Below are positions 1 to 11,251 of a stretch of 64,000 bases of DNA, in pieces. A model generated the notes under the pieces. The model saw only the letters and a list, made by a program, of their open reading frames with translations, had not been told where the DNA came from and ran no database searches. The position numbers were made by a program, and so were the translations under genes. Every line of letters begins with the position of its first letter. Within the stretch, counting starts at the first letter, position 1. Location of the stretch: positions 30,836,707 to 30,900,706 of the forward strand of contig NC_044283.2 of assembly GCF_004027225.2 (NCBI RefSeq). The letters are read 5' to 3'. The DNA comes from Strigops habroptila. Its lineage: Eukaryota; Chordata; Aves; Psittaciformes; Psittacidae.

Positions 1-3000
1 TCTGCTAACATTGCTCCTACAGGAGCAATCATACATGCTTTGATCATGGGAAGTGCAATGCGAGATATATTTTTGAAGATGCTTTTAATCAGATTTTGCT
101 TCCTACTTAATCTTGAATGTATCGATAAGGAAAAATAGCTGGTAGATGGTAGAAGCTGGGAGAAATAGATGGTAGAAGCAGGGAGAAAAAAGTAAATTCA
201 ATTATTCAAACTGCAAGGTAACTGGATACAGTTTCTTAACTCTTTACATTAAATATAGAGTAAAAGAAATGCAGTTCAAAATTTTCCTGCATATGTGCAT
301 ATGTGTATAAAAACTAGTTTGCTACAATCTTTGGCAATTAGCATGTTATAATTTGACTTCCATTTAAATAGTTCGGTATTTTTCAAAATGATTGCTTTAT
401 GTGTAAAAATTTGAACTGTTTTCAAACTTTTTTTGTTGTTGTTGTTTATTGGTTTAGCCAATCCCTAGCACCGATTTTTACCTCCTGCTGTATAGCGAAA
501 ACCAAAAATATCTCTATCATGTTCCCACAAATCCTCCTATTTTCCTTTATGCTTCTCCTATTCTCATCAAGATTTTTAATCTCTTAATATTTACTTGCTC
601 CTCAGCCCTTCTAATAATCCTTTTTTAGTCTTTACTTTCATCTGTCTTATACTCTTTCAAATCCTCTCACCTAAGCCACACTTTTCTCATTCCTGAAATA
701 ACTTTTCTGCTATGTCTGTCTTCTCCTACCTGTCTCCACCCTTAATTTCTGCTTGTTACCACCACCACCCTTTATTACTGTTGTGTGTTGCTGTTACTAA
801 AGGAATTTGCATTTGAGAACATCTTGTAATGATATAAATCAACATCATTTTTTATCTAGCTGATGAATTATTATCATCACTGTCTTTTCTATTACAATAA
901 TAAGGAAAAAACCCAACACTCAGGTCAGCGGCTAATTAGAAGAATTTAGACAGGAAAAGGAGGTGAAAAAATCCCAAAAAATAACCTCATCCTATTCTTG
1001 TCTCATATGTTTTTTCTCTTTAGGAGACTGAATGTATCCATAAAACATTTAACAGAAAAATCAAAGGAGTTGAGAAAAGCAATATTTCAGCTGTACCTCT
1101 TCCCAGCGTGCTTGAGAAAAGAGATTCAAGGTCCATTTACCTAAGTGAAAGCAAAGTCTTGATCTTTGCCACTTGGTGTGCAGTAGTCTGCCTCTTGTGT
1201 TCTAGGTGTTCAGGACAGGATTTGGATGATATATGAGTCAGTCTCCAGCGTATTTGAACTACCTATGGCTTACAGTTAGCCAGGGCTGTCCTGTGGTCCA
1301 TCTCTACTCATGCTGGAGGAGATCCCAAGCAATTTTTGTTAATTTGGAGTCCACCCAATACCTTGGGAATCATGAATGTTACAGTCACAGCTCACAAAGC
1401 ATGGCATGGAGGGTTTTTCTGTTAATCCCCAGTGGCTTCCTTTAAGTGTCTGACAGACCCCCCTAGTGCTATTAATAGGGATTTTAATACAAATAATTCC
1501 TGGAGCACAAATTAAAATGAGTGGAGAGAGAAGAGGAGATCACATGGAAAGGAGGTAGATGTCACAGCTCACAGTTACTAATTCAGGAAGAATGCAAAAC
1601 ATTCAGGTTATTATTGTAAACAAACAGCTTTAAAGAAGTTTTCATCCCTATTCAGTTTATAATTAAGGCAAGGAACAGGATATTCTGAGAGCCCTTCGCA
1701 CATGGCAAAGAGCTAAGGGGACCTACAGAAGATCTCGTTCCAGTGTCTTTCTTAACTTTATAATGTCTATCAGTAAGAGGGAAAGGTTCAGCACTGCATC
1801 TGGGGCTCTACTAAGATCTGCAGTCTGTGTCACTTTTAGAGCAAGAACTTTTTTTCACTCCAACCTGTAATGACAATGCAGTGGCAGCCACCATCAGTTA
1901 CTGAAGCAGCATTCAGGCCTCTCTGTTGCTTCCACTGATTTTGCCTGTGGAAGGAGGGGCAACAGCTATGGTGAAGTAAATCTGAAATCTACAGCATTGG
2001 CAAAGAAGCAACTGGTGTACAGAATATCTTTGCACATTGCCTTGCAGAGTGCTGATACAGGCCAAGGTGACAACTTCTTCACCAGCTTTGCATCTCAAGA
2101 GAGAAAAAGGGAAAACCCATGAAGCAACTGCAAAAGGGCAACTTTTTTTGCACTTTTGGCTGCAATTAAGGCAATAAGGACTGGGAGCTTGTCATAGTAC
2201 TTCCCAACAGCATCAAAATGTCTCCATTATCAAATCTGGATAATCCAAGATGTCCAACTACCCACAGCTGTCTATATTCTAGCATACTGAGAAGTTAAGC
2301 GTTTGTTTGAGGCTGATCCAGACTATTATCAGCCTCAGTAATACTGTCTTTTCTATACTGAAAAACAAAGTAGCCATACCTAGTTCTTTCTTTTTCTTTT
2401 TTTTTTCCCACATTAAAAATATCAGTATTTAAAAAAAAAAAAAAGGGAAAAAGATAACAGAATTTCAATGTGAGGACAATGATGCAGTGTGGTATTTCAG
2501 GACTTGGGGTTATCCACCACCAACGGGGTCAACACTGCCTCCAGCAGGTGTAACTCACAGCAACATACCCTCAGGAACCATACATGCCACGCCAGTTGAT
2601 TTTAGCAGTTCATTCCTCTGGGATTTTCAGATGATAGAAATAGTTTGTAAATTCCTATTGAGTGGGTTAGTGGTATAAATGTGTCTCCCATTCTTCCATG
2701 TTAGAAAATGATGCTATCTCCTAAAACATGACTGCAAGATAGCTTTAGTTTCTTCATTCTTTTTTAGTCAGGTCTGAATTTTGCTTGGGTGGTTAATTTG
2801 AGTGTGAATATATATTCATTTTCTGAAGGAGTTTGATCTCATTTCTTTAAACAAACTATTATTCTAAATAATACCTATCAGTAGTTATGTGTTAGCTATT
2901 GCTACCAAATCTTGTAGTAATGCTGAATTTCTAAAGCCTCAAAATTAAACTGGAATGAGAAATTTATCTGATTAAATTAAAAGAGCTTGAATAAAGAATG

Positions 3001-4814
3001 CTATTTAAGCAAAAGACAGCAAAGACAGTTTTTGGCAGGGAAAAGAAGCATTTGTGAAAAGGTCTAGTTAACTGATGTCACAAGGTTATTAATAGACGAT
3101 TAGTAAATGGATTTAGGACAGTTTTATACTAACATAGCCTAGAAAAAGATGAAAAAAATGCACAGTAGGATCAACCTTAATATTTCGTTTAGCTTACTTG
3201 CTGAGTGCATAAAGAGACAAGACAGCTGAAACGTTGATGAAAGGAATTTTTTTCCTATCAAAATGCAACCCGTTTTGTCGTTCTCATCTCTATCTGCTGT
3301 GTCATGTTCACAGAGAGAAAACCAAGAACCAAGAGGTTATACTTGATATTGCAGCCATATTTAATTGAGTTTTAAGAACTCCAGAATGCCCTTACCAGCT
3401 ACCTTACTCCTTCAAAATTGCCTCATCATCACTCTTTTGCTACTTTATCTACAGCATGATTTTCCTTTCTGCCCCTTTGACATTATCCATTCAGAGGCTT
3501 TTGCATTATTGCCCTCTGTTGACCTCCCATACCTGAAACTCATGGCACTTTATACGTTCAGTTATTGCAGGGCTGGATCAGGCCTTTGCAGACCTGTGTA
3601 CAAAATGATCTCTTTTATATTATCTATTCCTCCATCTCCCTCAAATCACTCTTTAAAGAATCTCCCTCTATCCCCCAAGCCTTTCAAATTTAACCTCACT
3701 GAAGATTCCCAAATTTCCTCATCACCCTGGGTATGTGCTCTCGGTCAGTTTTTAATGTACCTAAGCTGTTTTGCTCATGGCTGACGTACATTCTAAGTAG
3801 GTTCCTTAGAGTAAGCTCTGTGTTCTTTTACTTGTTTGTACAATGCTAAGACACACTCACCACTCAGTGAATAATACAGTACATAATAAAATACTATATA
3901 TTTCATCACCACAGCTGTAAGCTTCCTCTTTGGGGAAGGGGAGAATATAAAAAGACCATTTGATGTTTGGGAAATTGCTGAATTTACAGCCTGAGGGTGG
4001 AAGAAATCCTGTTTTCCCAGGGCAAGTGCTTCGTTTCCTTCTTGTATCTGAATTATACACAGTATTTTTCTACATAATGTGTTTGGACTTACTCTTCAGT
4101 CTCATGTAGATGTTGAGGCAACTACCTTTCATACTCTTTCAAACTTATTTCTACTCACATTAAAAAATAATTTGACCCATTAGCTTCAGAGCTGTACTGA
4201 AGCCTTACAATTAACCCTGAAACTGGATGAATTAACATTATGTTTTATTATAACCTTACACTCAAACTCCATTTACTCAGCTTCTTTATTTTCCCATCTC
4301 TGTTTCTTGAGAAGCCCGAAAACCTCCCATCAAGATTATTAAAGAGAATTTTATGTTAATGAAAAGATTTGTCCTTTACACAACTTCCAACAAAAATGAC
4401 CCAGCATGTTGCCAGGCTATTCATTCTACTCATTCTAAACTTACATGAGAGATGTAAGATTTTGTCCAGTATTGATAGCATAACAATGTCCCCTTGGAAC
4501 TGATTTTCTTCAAGTTTTGACTTAAAAAGCACATACATCACCACAGAGATTCCTTGTATGAAGTTTTAGGAACCAGATTATTTCTTTTTTACACAGGCAT
4601 AACTTAGACATGTTAGTCTGTGGTCAGATTATTTATTCCAAAGTTAAATGATGCTCTTCAGAACTGAAATACAACCTTATAGAATGAAATTCTGCCAGGC
4701 TCCTTCAAGAGAAAATGATAGACCAGCACCTGGTGTAAATCAAGGAGAAGAGCGGGTGACTGTTCAGTGCAAGAGTATCAGCTCTGGTCTAAAGATGGAA
4801 AGGCACCCCATCTC
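1..4814. other. Gene-less AT-rich sequence
   Basis: I see no gene, RNA gene or recent transposable element here. The longest open frame (3365-3784, plus) starts at a TTG, has no recognisable domain and is rich in Leu, Ser and Pro, as expected from T/C-rich DNA read by chance. A T-rich run near 2389-2407 is followed by an A-run at 2431-2444; these are simple low-complexity tracts. Intronic or intergenic bird DNA is the simplest reading. Confidence 0.6.
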
Positions 4815-5311
4815 TGGAGTCCTCAGCACAGGAAAGACATGGACTTGTTGGAGTGGTTCCAAAGCAGGGCCACAGAAACTGACCAGAGGGATGGAGCACC
4901 TCTCCTATGAGGAAAGGCTGAGAGAGTTGGTGGTGTTCAGCCTGGAGAAGAGAAGCCTTCAGGCAGAACTTATTGTGGCCTTTCATTGCTTAAACAGGGC
5001 TTATAAGAAAAATGGGGACAGACTTTTTAGCAGGACCTGTTGCTAGGACAAGGGGTAATGGTTTTAAGCTAAAATAGGGTAGATTCAGACTAGATGTAAG
5101 AAAGACATTTTTTGTGATGAGAGCAGTGAAACGCTGGAACAGGTTGCCCAGATAGGTGGCAGATGCCACATCCCTGGAAACATTCAAGGTCAGGCTGGAT
5201 GGGGCTCTGAGCAACCTGAGCTAGTTGAAGATGTGCCTGCTCATGGCCGGGGGGTTGGACTAGATGACCTTTCAAGGTCTCGCAACTCAAACTGTGGTTC
5301 TATGATTCTAC
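4815..5311 (+). mobile_element. CR1 LINE, 5'-truncated 3' end
   Basis: This is the last part of a CR1 retrotransposon: the end of the reverse-transcriptase ORF plus the short 3'UTR. The landmarks run in CR1 order: a GGACTTGTTGGAG-type segment near 4840, GGATGGAGCACCTCTCCTATGAGG near 4890, the 'ACAAGGGGTAATGG' block near 5048, the 'CTGGAACAGGTTGCCCAG' block near 5134, the 'TTGGACTAGATGACC' block near 5254 and a terminal TATGATTCTAC. CR1 copies are usually 5'-truncated and end in an octamer-like tail, and both features are seen. Small indels and stops break the frame, so the copy is old and dead. An open frame that begins upstream at 4648 simply runs into it. The exact 5' boundary is uncertain; weak similarity may extend back to about 4765. 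Confidence 0.9.
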
Positions 5312-8184
5312 ATTTTTCATACTTGTACTTCATCCACTTAGTATCTCTAAGATCAAGCGTAGGCTACGTAAAGAAATCCAAGTCAACGAAACAATTTTAT
5401 AGTATACCACCTTACTTCTGGCTTCTGAATTACATTCTGTTCATTAATCATGAATACACCCAGATTGATCCAGCACCTGTGAGTCTGGATTGGTGGAATC
5501 ATTCCAGTCACGTAATTCTCGTTAATTATTCCTCTTTAATCTTCCAATATCTTTTGTAGATGTTTAAGTCTCCTTTTTTATTTCCCTATTTTTTTTTTCT
5601 AAGAATGCTAGTTAATTAGCAGAAATAAGTAAATCTATCATGTAGTGCTGTAGAAAGGCTTTGAGCTGATTTTATTAGGCAAACATCCTCTCTTATGTAT
5701 TTTCTATGGCTAAGGCTGTTGCATACTCATCATACTGGGTTTTTTCTGACTTGTTGAACCTTCTTCCTGTATCATTCTGAGATCCTAAGCTGCTGATTTC
5801 TGATCATGGGTTCTCTGATATACAAGAGTGGCCAGGCGTGAAAAAATATGGCTTATAGCTAAAAAGAGTGCTGCAAAGCCAAAGGGTCCACATGAAGAGG
5901 GGTTTAGGGGCACAGAATCAGACAGGTGTAATTTAGCTTTCCACAATCCAAAAATCACGGTCCCAAACCCACCTGAACAGGACTAGAGACTTACCAAGAG
6001 CTTGTTATTAAAATCAAGTTACAGAGGCTTCGCCTACCTTGAAAATCCCGTAGTTTGCTGATTAGGGCAGTTTTCTGAAAACAGAATATCATGAAAAAGT
6101 TTCTTTGGATTTGAAAGTTCCATCTTGAATTCTAGTCCAAAGACATGGGAACTAAAATGCTCCGGATACTCAAATGCTTATATCGTGTACTTGATGTATT
6201 TCCAAATTCTTGTCTAAATATAATTATAACAAATAAAACCCTCAGATGTCCCATGCCCATATGAAAATTTCTTGCCCAAAAGAAAAGTAAAACTTTTACA
6301 GATTCTATTCTGTTTAATTTTAGATAACATTAACCTGTACATGAAAATCAGCATCTTCACTATGAGCTCAATGACACTTTGATCCTTACAACTGTATTTC
6401 TCATCTAAGCTTTCAAATCCAAAATAAAGAACTTCTATGAGACGTCTGTATACCTGTACCTGTAAGGTACCTTAATGCCTCTAAGGGAGGGCAAATTTTG
6501 CATATATGTGATTATATTCAAAAAAGATAACCTTATGAGAAATCGAATGCTTAAGGTGTCTTATTTGAAATACCTAGGATTACACAATGACAGAGTACAA
6601 TGCATGGTAACAGTTTCCTTCTTTAAAGAAATCATTGGTTACACAAATTTTTAATATAGTTTATTAAACTTTGTAAATGCATCTCCTGTTCTCTGGAACT
6701 AAATTAATCTAACAGTTCCAAAAATCTGACCAGTGTGTCCTTCGACTGGAGATATTTCTATGCTTACAAGGCTTGCTTTATTTTATCCTGATGCAGAAAC
6801 AATATCCTGCTTTTGCTATTGTTACATAGGCATTCTTTAGGAATTAATAATAATACAGAAACATATAAAAATTAATTCATCATGAATTAATGTTCACCTC
6901 CCTTGTCCAAAAGATGCACCTGTGTGACCACTGGATTCTGCATGTTATCTCGGACTGTTGCAGGCTAGTTCAGTTATTGCAGATACTGCCCTGCTATCTG
7001 TCATGAAAAGATTCTGCTCATCTGTCATAAGGAGTCTGTTCTCCTACATGAAAAAATCTGGAATTTGGAGCTGTTAAAAATGAAAATTTATCTAATAGTA
7101 GATTGTTACTGAAATGGGAAACCTTAATGGCAACGCCGCTACTTTTATTGTTTGCAAACAGGTGAGAGGCGAATGAAAGGTAGCAGTTTGAAACTTGAAG
7201 AACAGAGAAACTAAGTCAGAAGGTGTAGCTTCTATTCTTCATGCTGCTAACAAGACTTACTGTATGGCAGTGAGAGAGGCATTTAGCTTCTCCATTTCCA
7301 AATCTGCAAATCAGATTAGTACTCACCTACCTCATTCATTTTTCAGATAGCAAAGTCAACGATACATGTGAATAGTTTAGCAATTTTTAGAGGAAAAGCT
7401 TCTTACACAAGTGTATAGTATAATCTCATATGGAGCCATAGACTTGCAGATAATCCTTCTACCAGAGATTTAATTTTGCTAGTTAATTTGATTACAGTAA
7501 TTTGTACGAAATACCAAGACTAAACTTGCTTCACTGTTTATGTATTTCTGTCTGCAATGGATGATGTTCAGGTGTTCATTCACATCAGTTACTTCAGATG
7601 ATAGTGCCATATAAGATTTTGTTTGTTCCTCATGGATGTTAGTTGGTTTTCTTCCTTCCTTTCAATCTTTGCTCAGATGCTAAGGTAAAAATCTCTCTGC
7701 CCGCTGTGTGCCCCATCAAAATATTTCTTGCTCCACCTCACTTATACAACCCAGAACTAGTAAAAAGGTTTTTTTATAATATACTTAGAGGCCATAGTTT
7801 TCTAATATCCTGTTGATAGCCAGTTTGTTCCCTTTGTTGTGGCAAGCATTCCTAATCAAAAGCCTTAACACAGGTAGTAGAGATAGGTACACAACACTCA
7901 GCGCAGGCAAAACAATAATGAAATCTGTGGGTCAGAGGGAACAGGAAGATAGGGTAGGCTTATTTCTGCTCCTCTGCATACATAATTTAGAGGTCTGATT
8001 AGATCCACAAGTACTATTAATGACCAAATAGCAGATAACATAATCTTCCCTTTACACTTCCACCATTCCCTGTGTCATTTGAATGCTGACCAATAATTTT
8101 TTCTTGAAGATATTGTTATTCAAGTTCATTCTTTTCAAGTTTCCTCTTCAATAGGTATGTAGCAATAGGTACCTATAGAAGCTC
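5312..8184. other. Gene-less AT-rich sequence
   Basis: There is no supported gene or recognisable repeat here. The sequence is AT-rich with only short open frames; the frame at 5233-5559 begins inside the CR1 tail and runs out by chance. Confidence 0.55.
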
Positions 8185-8520
8185 CAGGGGGCGGGGGGAG
8201 GCGAGAGGCGAAACTCCTAAAACTGACGGGGACCCAACACAACGATGGAGAGGGATTATTCAGAATGCGTTAGTGGAAGGAGAATTCCTTCCCGCAGCAT
8301 TCCTGGTAATTTTGGGTGGAACGACACCGGGGGGGCCGTAGCGACCTAATCATTGGGAGAGCTTTCGTTGGGAAATCATAAAGGAGGCATTACTAATGTC
8401 GTTAGCCGTGCAAAATGCTAACGTGGCATGCAAGCGCATTCTAATGGCTTTACCAAAAAATTCTAGTATTGTGGAAATGGTGGAGGCATAACCTAAAAAA
8501 AAAGAAAAAAAAAAAAGATC
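8185..8520 (+). pseudogene. Retroviral gag fragment (capsid C-terminus-like)
   Basis: A GC-richer block begins abruptly at about 8185 with a G-rich, CpG-containing stretch, against an AT-rich background. From 8372 to the stop at 8489-8491 a 39-codon frame resembles the C-terminal domain of alpha/betaretroviral capsid: a Leu/Ala-rich helix, then an 'AVQNANVACKRIL' helix, then 'LPKNSSIVEMVEA'. In those families the 'NAN..C' helix follows the major homology region and is followed by a short helix ending near nucleocapsid. An A-rich run (about 8494-8517) follows. The fragment lies upstream of a separate gag start at 8854, in the wrong order for one gag gene, so it is either a leftover of another provirus or a rearranged piece. 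Its 5' part is too degraded to assign. Confidence 0.5.
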
Positions 8521-8853
8521 TCAACCAAAAGAACATGATAAGGGTCCTTGTATAAGATAAATCATTGTAGCTGACATGGTTTTAGGGCCTTATGACCTTC
8601 ATACAAAGTTTATTGTAATCAAAACAGGACTGCAGCTAAGGAGTATCTGAAACTAAGCAGATGTTCAGGAGGTGATGTAGCGAAGTTAACTGATAAGTAG
8701 GAGGACAAGGAGAAATCACTCATTTATGTCAGCAGTGTCACTGAACTAATTAAGCTGGTGCGTTTGTCTAACTGGATTTTGTTTGTGTTTTAGGTATTGC
8801 AGTTGTGTGGACTGTGTTTGTGGGATCCCCTGTGTGTGTGTGTAAAATTAATA
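8521..8853 (+). other. Possible proviral 5' leader, no 5' LTR found
   Basis: This stretch lies between the gag-like fragment and the gag start codon. I find no match to the 3' LTR at 11805-12206, so the 5' LTR is missing. A T-rich tract ending TTTTAG at about 8795 and a short TG run near 8831-8842 are the only landmarks. By position it should be the untranslated leader of the provirus, but sequence alone does not prove this. Confidence 0.35.
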
Positions 8854-9880
8854 ATGGGATATTAGCAGAGCAAAGTAATGTATGCAGATATGTTTTTCAC
8901 ATTAAGAAACCAGCAGGAGTGGCAGAAGGAATGTGGAACTAAGAGAGCTCTGCCAGATCCCTTAATTTTAGATTTGGAAAGGGACAAAAAAGAAAAGAAA
9001 AGAAAAGAAAAAGAAAAAGAAAAAGAAAAAGAAAAAGAAAAGAAAAGAAAAGAAAAGAAAAGAAAAGAAAAGAAAAGAAAAGAAAAGAAAAGAAAAGAAA
9101 AGAAAAGAAAAGAAAAGAAAAGAAAAGAAAAGAAAAGAAAAGAAAAGAAAAGAAAAGAAAAGAAAAGAAAAGAAAAGAAAAGAAAAGAAAAGAAAAGAAA
9201 AGAAAAGAAGCGAAGCAACGGAAACCTAAGTTGGAGAGGTGCTGTTCGGGTTGTGATATTGGAGAAATGTGTTTAAAATTAAGGAAAAAGGAGGAAGATA
9301 GGGTAGAAGATTATGTATTACTGAGACCTCCGAGAGGAGCATCCCCTGCCCCGAATCCTTCTGATACTGACAAGGAGGAGAGGGTTGCTGTGGCTGACAA
9401 CTGAGCAGGAGGATCTGAAAGTGTTACCCCAATTGCTGCACGCATTTGTAGTAAAACAGGACTGGTAACTCAGGCACCTTTGAGACAGGCAATGCGACCA
9501 GAGGGTCAGACAAGAATGAAAGTGAATTTCTCAATGGGAAATTTAGATGCTTGGAAGTTAGCTGTGAAAGACTATCGAGATGATCTAATAGGAGTGGCAA
9601 AAAGGTTTGAGTTGATTGTTAAAAGCCAAGATCCTGACTGGGGTGATATAGACGTAATGCCGGATGCTTTAACTGAAAAACAAAACCAGCTGGTGTTAAA
9701 AACTGCCTGCGCTCATGTGAGTGCTCAGATTACTGCAGGAGCATTAGCAGGCAGAATGGAAGACCATATTCCCACCACAGCACCAGACTGGGATTATGAT
9801 GAGCCTGAGGATTACGCCGCTCTGAAAAGATATCAAAATTGGATAAAATTTTGATTGGAAAATGCAATTCCTAAAACAGT
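8854..9880 (+). pseudogene. ERV gag: matrix to capsid N-terminal domain, broken
   Basis: Gag is the structural polyprotein that assembles the virion core. An ATG at 8854 followed by Gly fits an N-myristoylated gag start, but codon 4 is TAG (8863). The frame then stays open into a lysine-rich microsatellite. Beyond it the gag-like text resumes in a different frame (phase of 9231), with a short cysteine cluster near 9240-9270, a Pro-rich acidic linker near 9325-9400 and an in-frame TGA at 9402. From 9405 to the TGA at 9852-9854 the frame is open. It contains a capsid N-terminal-like block: a Trp in 'NLDAWK', then 'DDLIGVAKRFELIV', 'DPDWGDID' and a 'LTEKQNQLVLKTA' helix. That spacing is reminiscent of gammaretroviral capsids. 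Gag-like sequence continues past the stop to about 9880, where it joins integrase. The gag identity is fairly sure; the gamma affinity is an inference. Confidence 0.7.
8986..9209 (+). repeat. (AAAAG)n microsatellite inside gag
   Basis: This is a purine-only tract of about 224 bp. It is mostly perfect AAAAG pentamers, with a short run of AAAAAG hexamers near 9006-9036. It contains no stop in any plus-strand frame or in the minus strand, so it produces long artefactual open frames (Lys/Glu/Arg repeats on plus, Phe/Leu/Ser repeats on minus). It sits within the matrix-coding part of the gag pseudogene, and the flanking gag-like segments are in different frames, consistent with growth by a length not divisible by three. 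The tract probably grew from a naturally AAAAAAGAAAAG-like coding stretch. Confidence 0.98.
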
Positions 9881-10603
9881 AAAGGATTCAATCCTCGTGG
9901 TACTGGACCTTTAGAAATTTGGCAAATGGATGTTACGCACGTCCCAGAATTCGGTAAACAAAAATATGTGCATGTCTGCTTGGATTGTTTTTCTCTTGCA
10001 GTTTGGGCTACAGCTCAGACTGGTGAATCTAGCAAACATGTGCAGCGTCACAAGTGTTTGGCTATAGCGGCCCTTGGCGTGCCACGAGAAATCAAAACTG
10101 ACAACGGCCTTGGCTATGTAGCTCATTCCACGGAAGCATTTTTCCAGCTCTGGGGCATTACTCACGTGACGGGTACGCCCCATTCACCTACCGGTCAGGC
10201 TATGGTCGAACGTATGAATCAGTCATTGAAGCGTTTGCTTCAAAAACAAAAAGGGGGAGAAAGTGCTATATCACCAACAGATAGATTAAACAAAGTCCTA
10301 TATGTGTTAAATTTCTTATGATTGCTGCAAGATAGCTTGGTGCCACCAATGACAAAACACGGGGCTGGACTACAAGGAGGGTTGGAAGAAGTAAAGAGCA
10401 GACAATGCAAGGTAATGATTAAAAACGGGATAAGAGGGGTCTGAGAAGGACCAGTTAAGTTAATCACATGGGGAAGAGGATATGTAAGTGTTGTTACAGA
10501 TACAGGAACCAGATGGATACCAGCCAAGTGGGTAAAGCCATGGCAAGAAAAGTTGCATGACCCACCCGAAAACACCCCAGCACCTAAGGACTCTGTGCCA
10601 TAA
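9881..10603 (+). pseudogene. ERV pol remnant: integrase core and C-terminal domain
   Basis: Integrase inserts viral DNA into the host chromosome. The fragment begins just after the missing N-terminal HHCC zinc domain, at a 'GFNPRGTGPLEIW' hinge. The catalytic core shows the D,D(35)E-type triad: Asp in 'WQMDVTH' (about 9929), Asp in 'KTDNG' (about 10100) and Glu in 'MVERMN' (about 10208). After a TGA at 10319-10321 the same frame continues through a second TGA at 10442-10444 into a C-terminal SH3-like segment with 'RGYVSVVTDTGTRWIPAKWVKPW', ending at TAA 10601-10603. The wording of the core is alpha/betaretrovirus-like rather than gamma-like. The frame is conserved throughout and only the two stops break it. 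Everything between gag and the hinge (protease, reverse transcriptase, RNase H) is deleted. The end overlaps the extra ORF by 47 nt. Confidence 0.92.
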
Positions 10604-10973
10604 CTGTGGAACTCAGGAGCCTTGGAGTTTGTGTATTTGCGAGTATTGTGGGATCAGATGGTATTGTCGAAGTTCTAGGGCACGCGCGGGGTGTAGAAAG
10701 TGTTTTGAAAGAAAGTTGGAAGATTGTCATGATGCGATATGTGTGCTATTGATAAGCGGACATGAGACAATACACAGCTCACGTCTCGACGGTCTAAGGG
10801 CAGAATGGGTAAGACACCTCTTTTTAGAAGCTAAGAAAGAGCACATCTGTAGAAGCGAGTGCGGGCGGGATAATTTAGTGCTGCGCATTTGGGAAGTTTT
10901 GGAGGAAGAGTGGGAAGGCATAAAACGAAAGCGTAGGAAACGATATGCATGGAAAAGGGGAGGAAAAAACTGA
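10557..10973 (+). CDS. Cys-rich basic ORF between pol and env, function unknown
   Basis: This is an intact 138-codon frame from ATG 10557 to TGA 10971-10973. It overlaps the end of integrase in another frame and overlaps the env start at 10949 by 25 nt. I do not recognise the family. Visible features: cysteines at residues 14/17 (CxxC), 26, 28/31 (CxxC), 37, 46/49 (CxxC), 57, 62, 98 and 102, with His at 15 and 58. These could bind one or two zinc ions. A helical, charged segment spans about 75-95, and a Glu/Trp-rich stretch at about 112-120 is followed by a basic cluster KRKRRKR at 123-129. Basic clusters of this kind serve as nuclear-localisation or RNA-binding motifs in some retroviral regulatory proteins. 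Alternatives are an old env-leader reading frame or a chance frame. It is the only intact frame of this size in the provirus and begins with ATG, but expression and function are unproven. Confidence 0.45.
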   Translation: MTHPKTPQHLRTLCHNCGTQEPWSLCICEYCGIRWYCRSSRARAGCRKCFERKLEDCHDAICVLLISGHETIHSSRLDGLRAEWVRHLFLEAKKEHICRSECGRDNLVLRIWEVLEEEWEGIKRKRRKRYAWKRGGKN

Positions 10974-11251
10974 GGGATATGAAGGGCAAGCTTGTGCTGC
11001 TTGGGATAATTGTACAAGGACTTGCTCACCTTGCTGTCAAAATTGACCCACGGCAGAACATATGGGTCACTATAGCCAATGAAACAGGTCAGGACTCCCT
11101 CTGTTTGTCTCTAGCAACCCCAGGAGACCCATTTAGAACTTGTTTAATCGGGGTAGAAGGTTATCAGTCACAATGGTTCAAGGGATATGTGTCAAGTGAC
11201 ACATTGTTTAAGTTAGAGGTCAATATTACTTGTCAACAAGGATACAACTGA
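10949..11251 (+). pseudogene. ERV env: N-terminus of surface glycoprotein
   Basis: The ATG at 10949 opens a 100-codon frame with a basic N-terminus, then a hydrophobic stretch (about residues 14-28, 'LVLLGIIVQGLAHLAV') that looks like a signal peptide. The mature start has 'NIWVTIANETGQ', two potential N-glycosylation sites (N-E-T and N-I-T) and a few cysteines. This layout is that of an alpha/gamma-type envelope surface subunit. The frame ends at TGA 11249-11251, and the sequence right after it already belongs to the transmembrane subunit, so almost the whole receptor-binding region is deleted. The product could not act as an envelope protein. Confidence 0.7.

Noticed and set aside
3365..3784. 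139-codon plus-strand open frame
   Set aside because: It starts at TTG, lacks any recognisable domain, is biased to Leu/Ser/Pro from pyrimidine-rich DNA and has no splice or promoter context.
4648..5046. 132-codon plus-strand frame
   Set aside because: It is a chance upstream start running into the decayed reverse-transcriptase end of the CR1 fragment.
8185..8210. G-rich stretch as a G-quadruplex or CpG-island promoter
   Set aside because: It lies at the edge of a retroviral fragment and is too short for an island; the G runs are only marginal for a quadruplex.
8862..9218. 118-codon minus-strand frame of Phe/Leu/Ser repeats
   Set aside because: It is the reverse strand of the (AAAAG)n microsatellite, which contains no stop codons in any frame.
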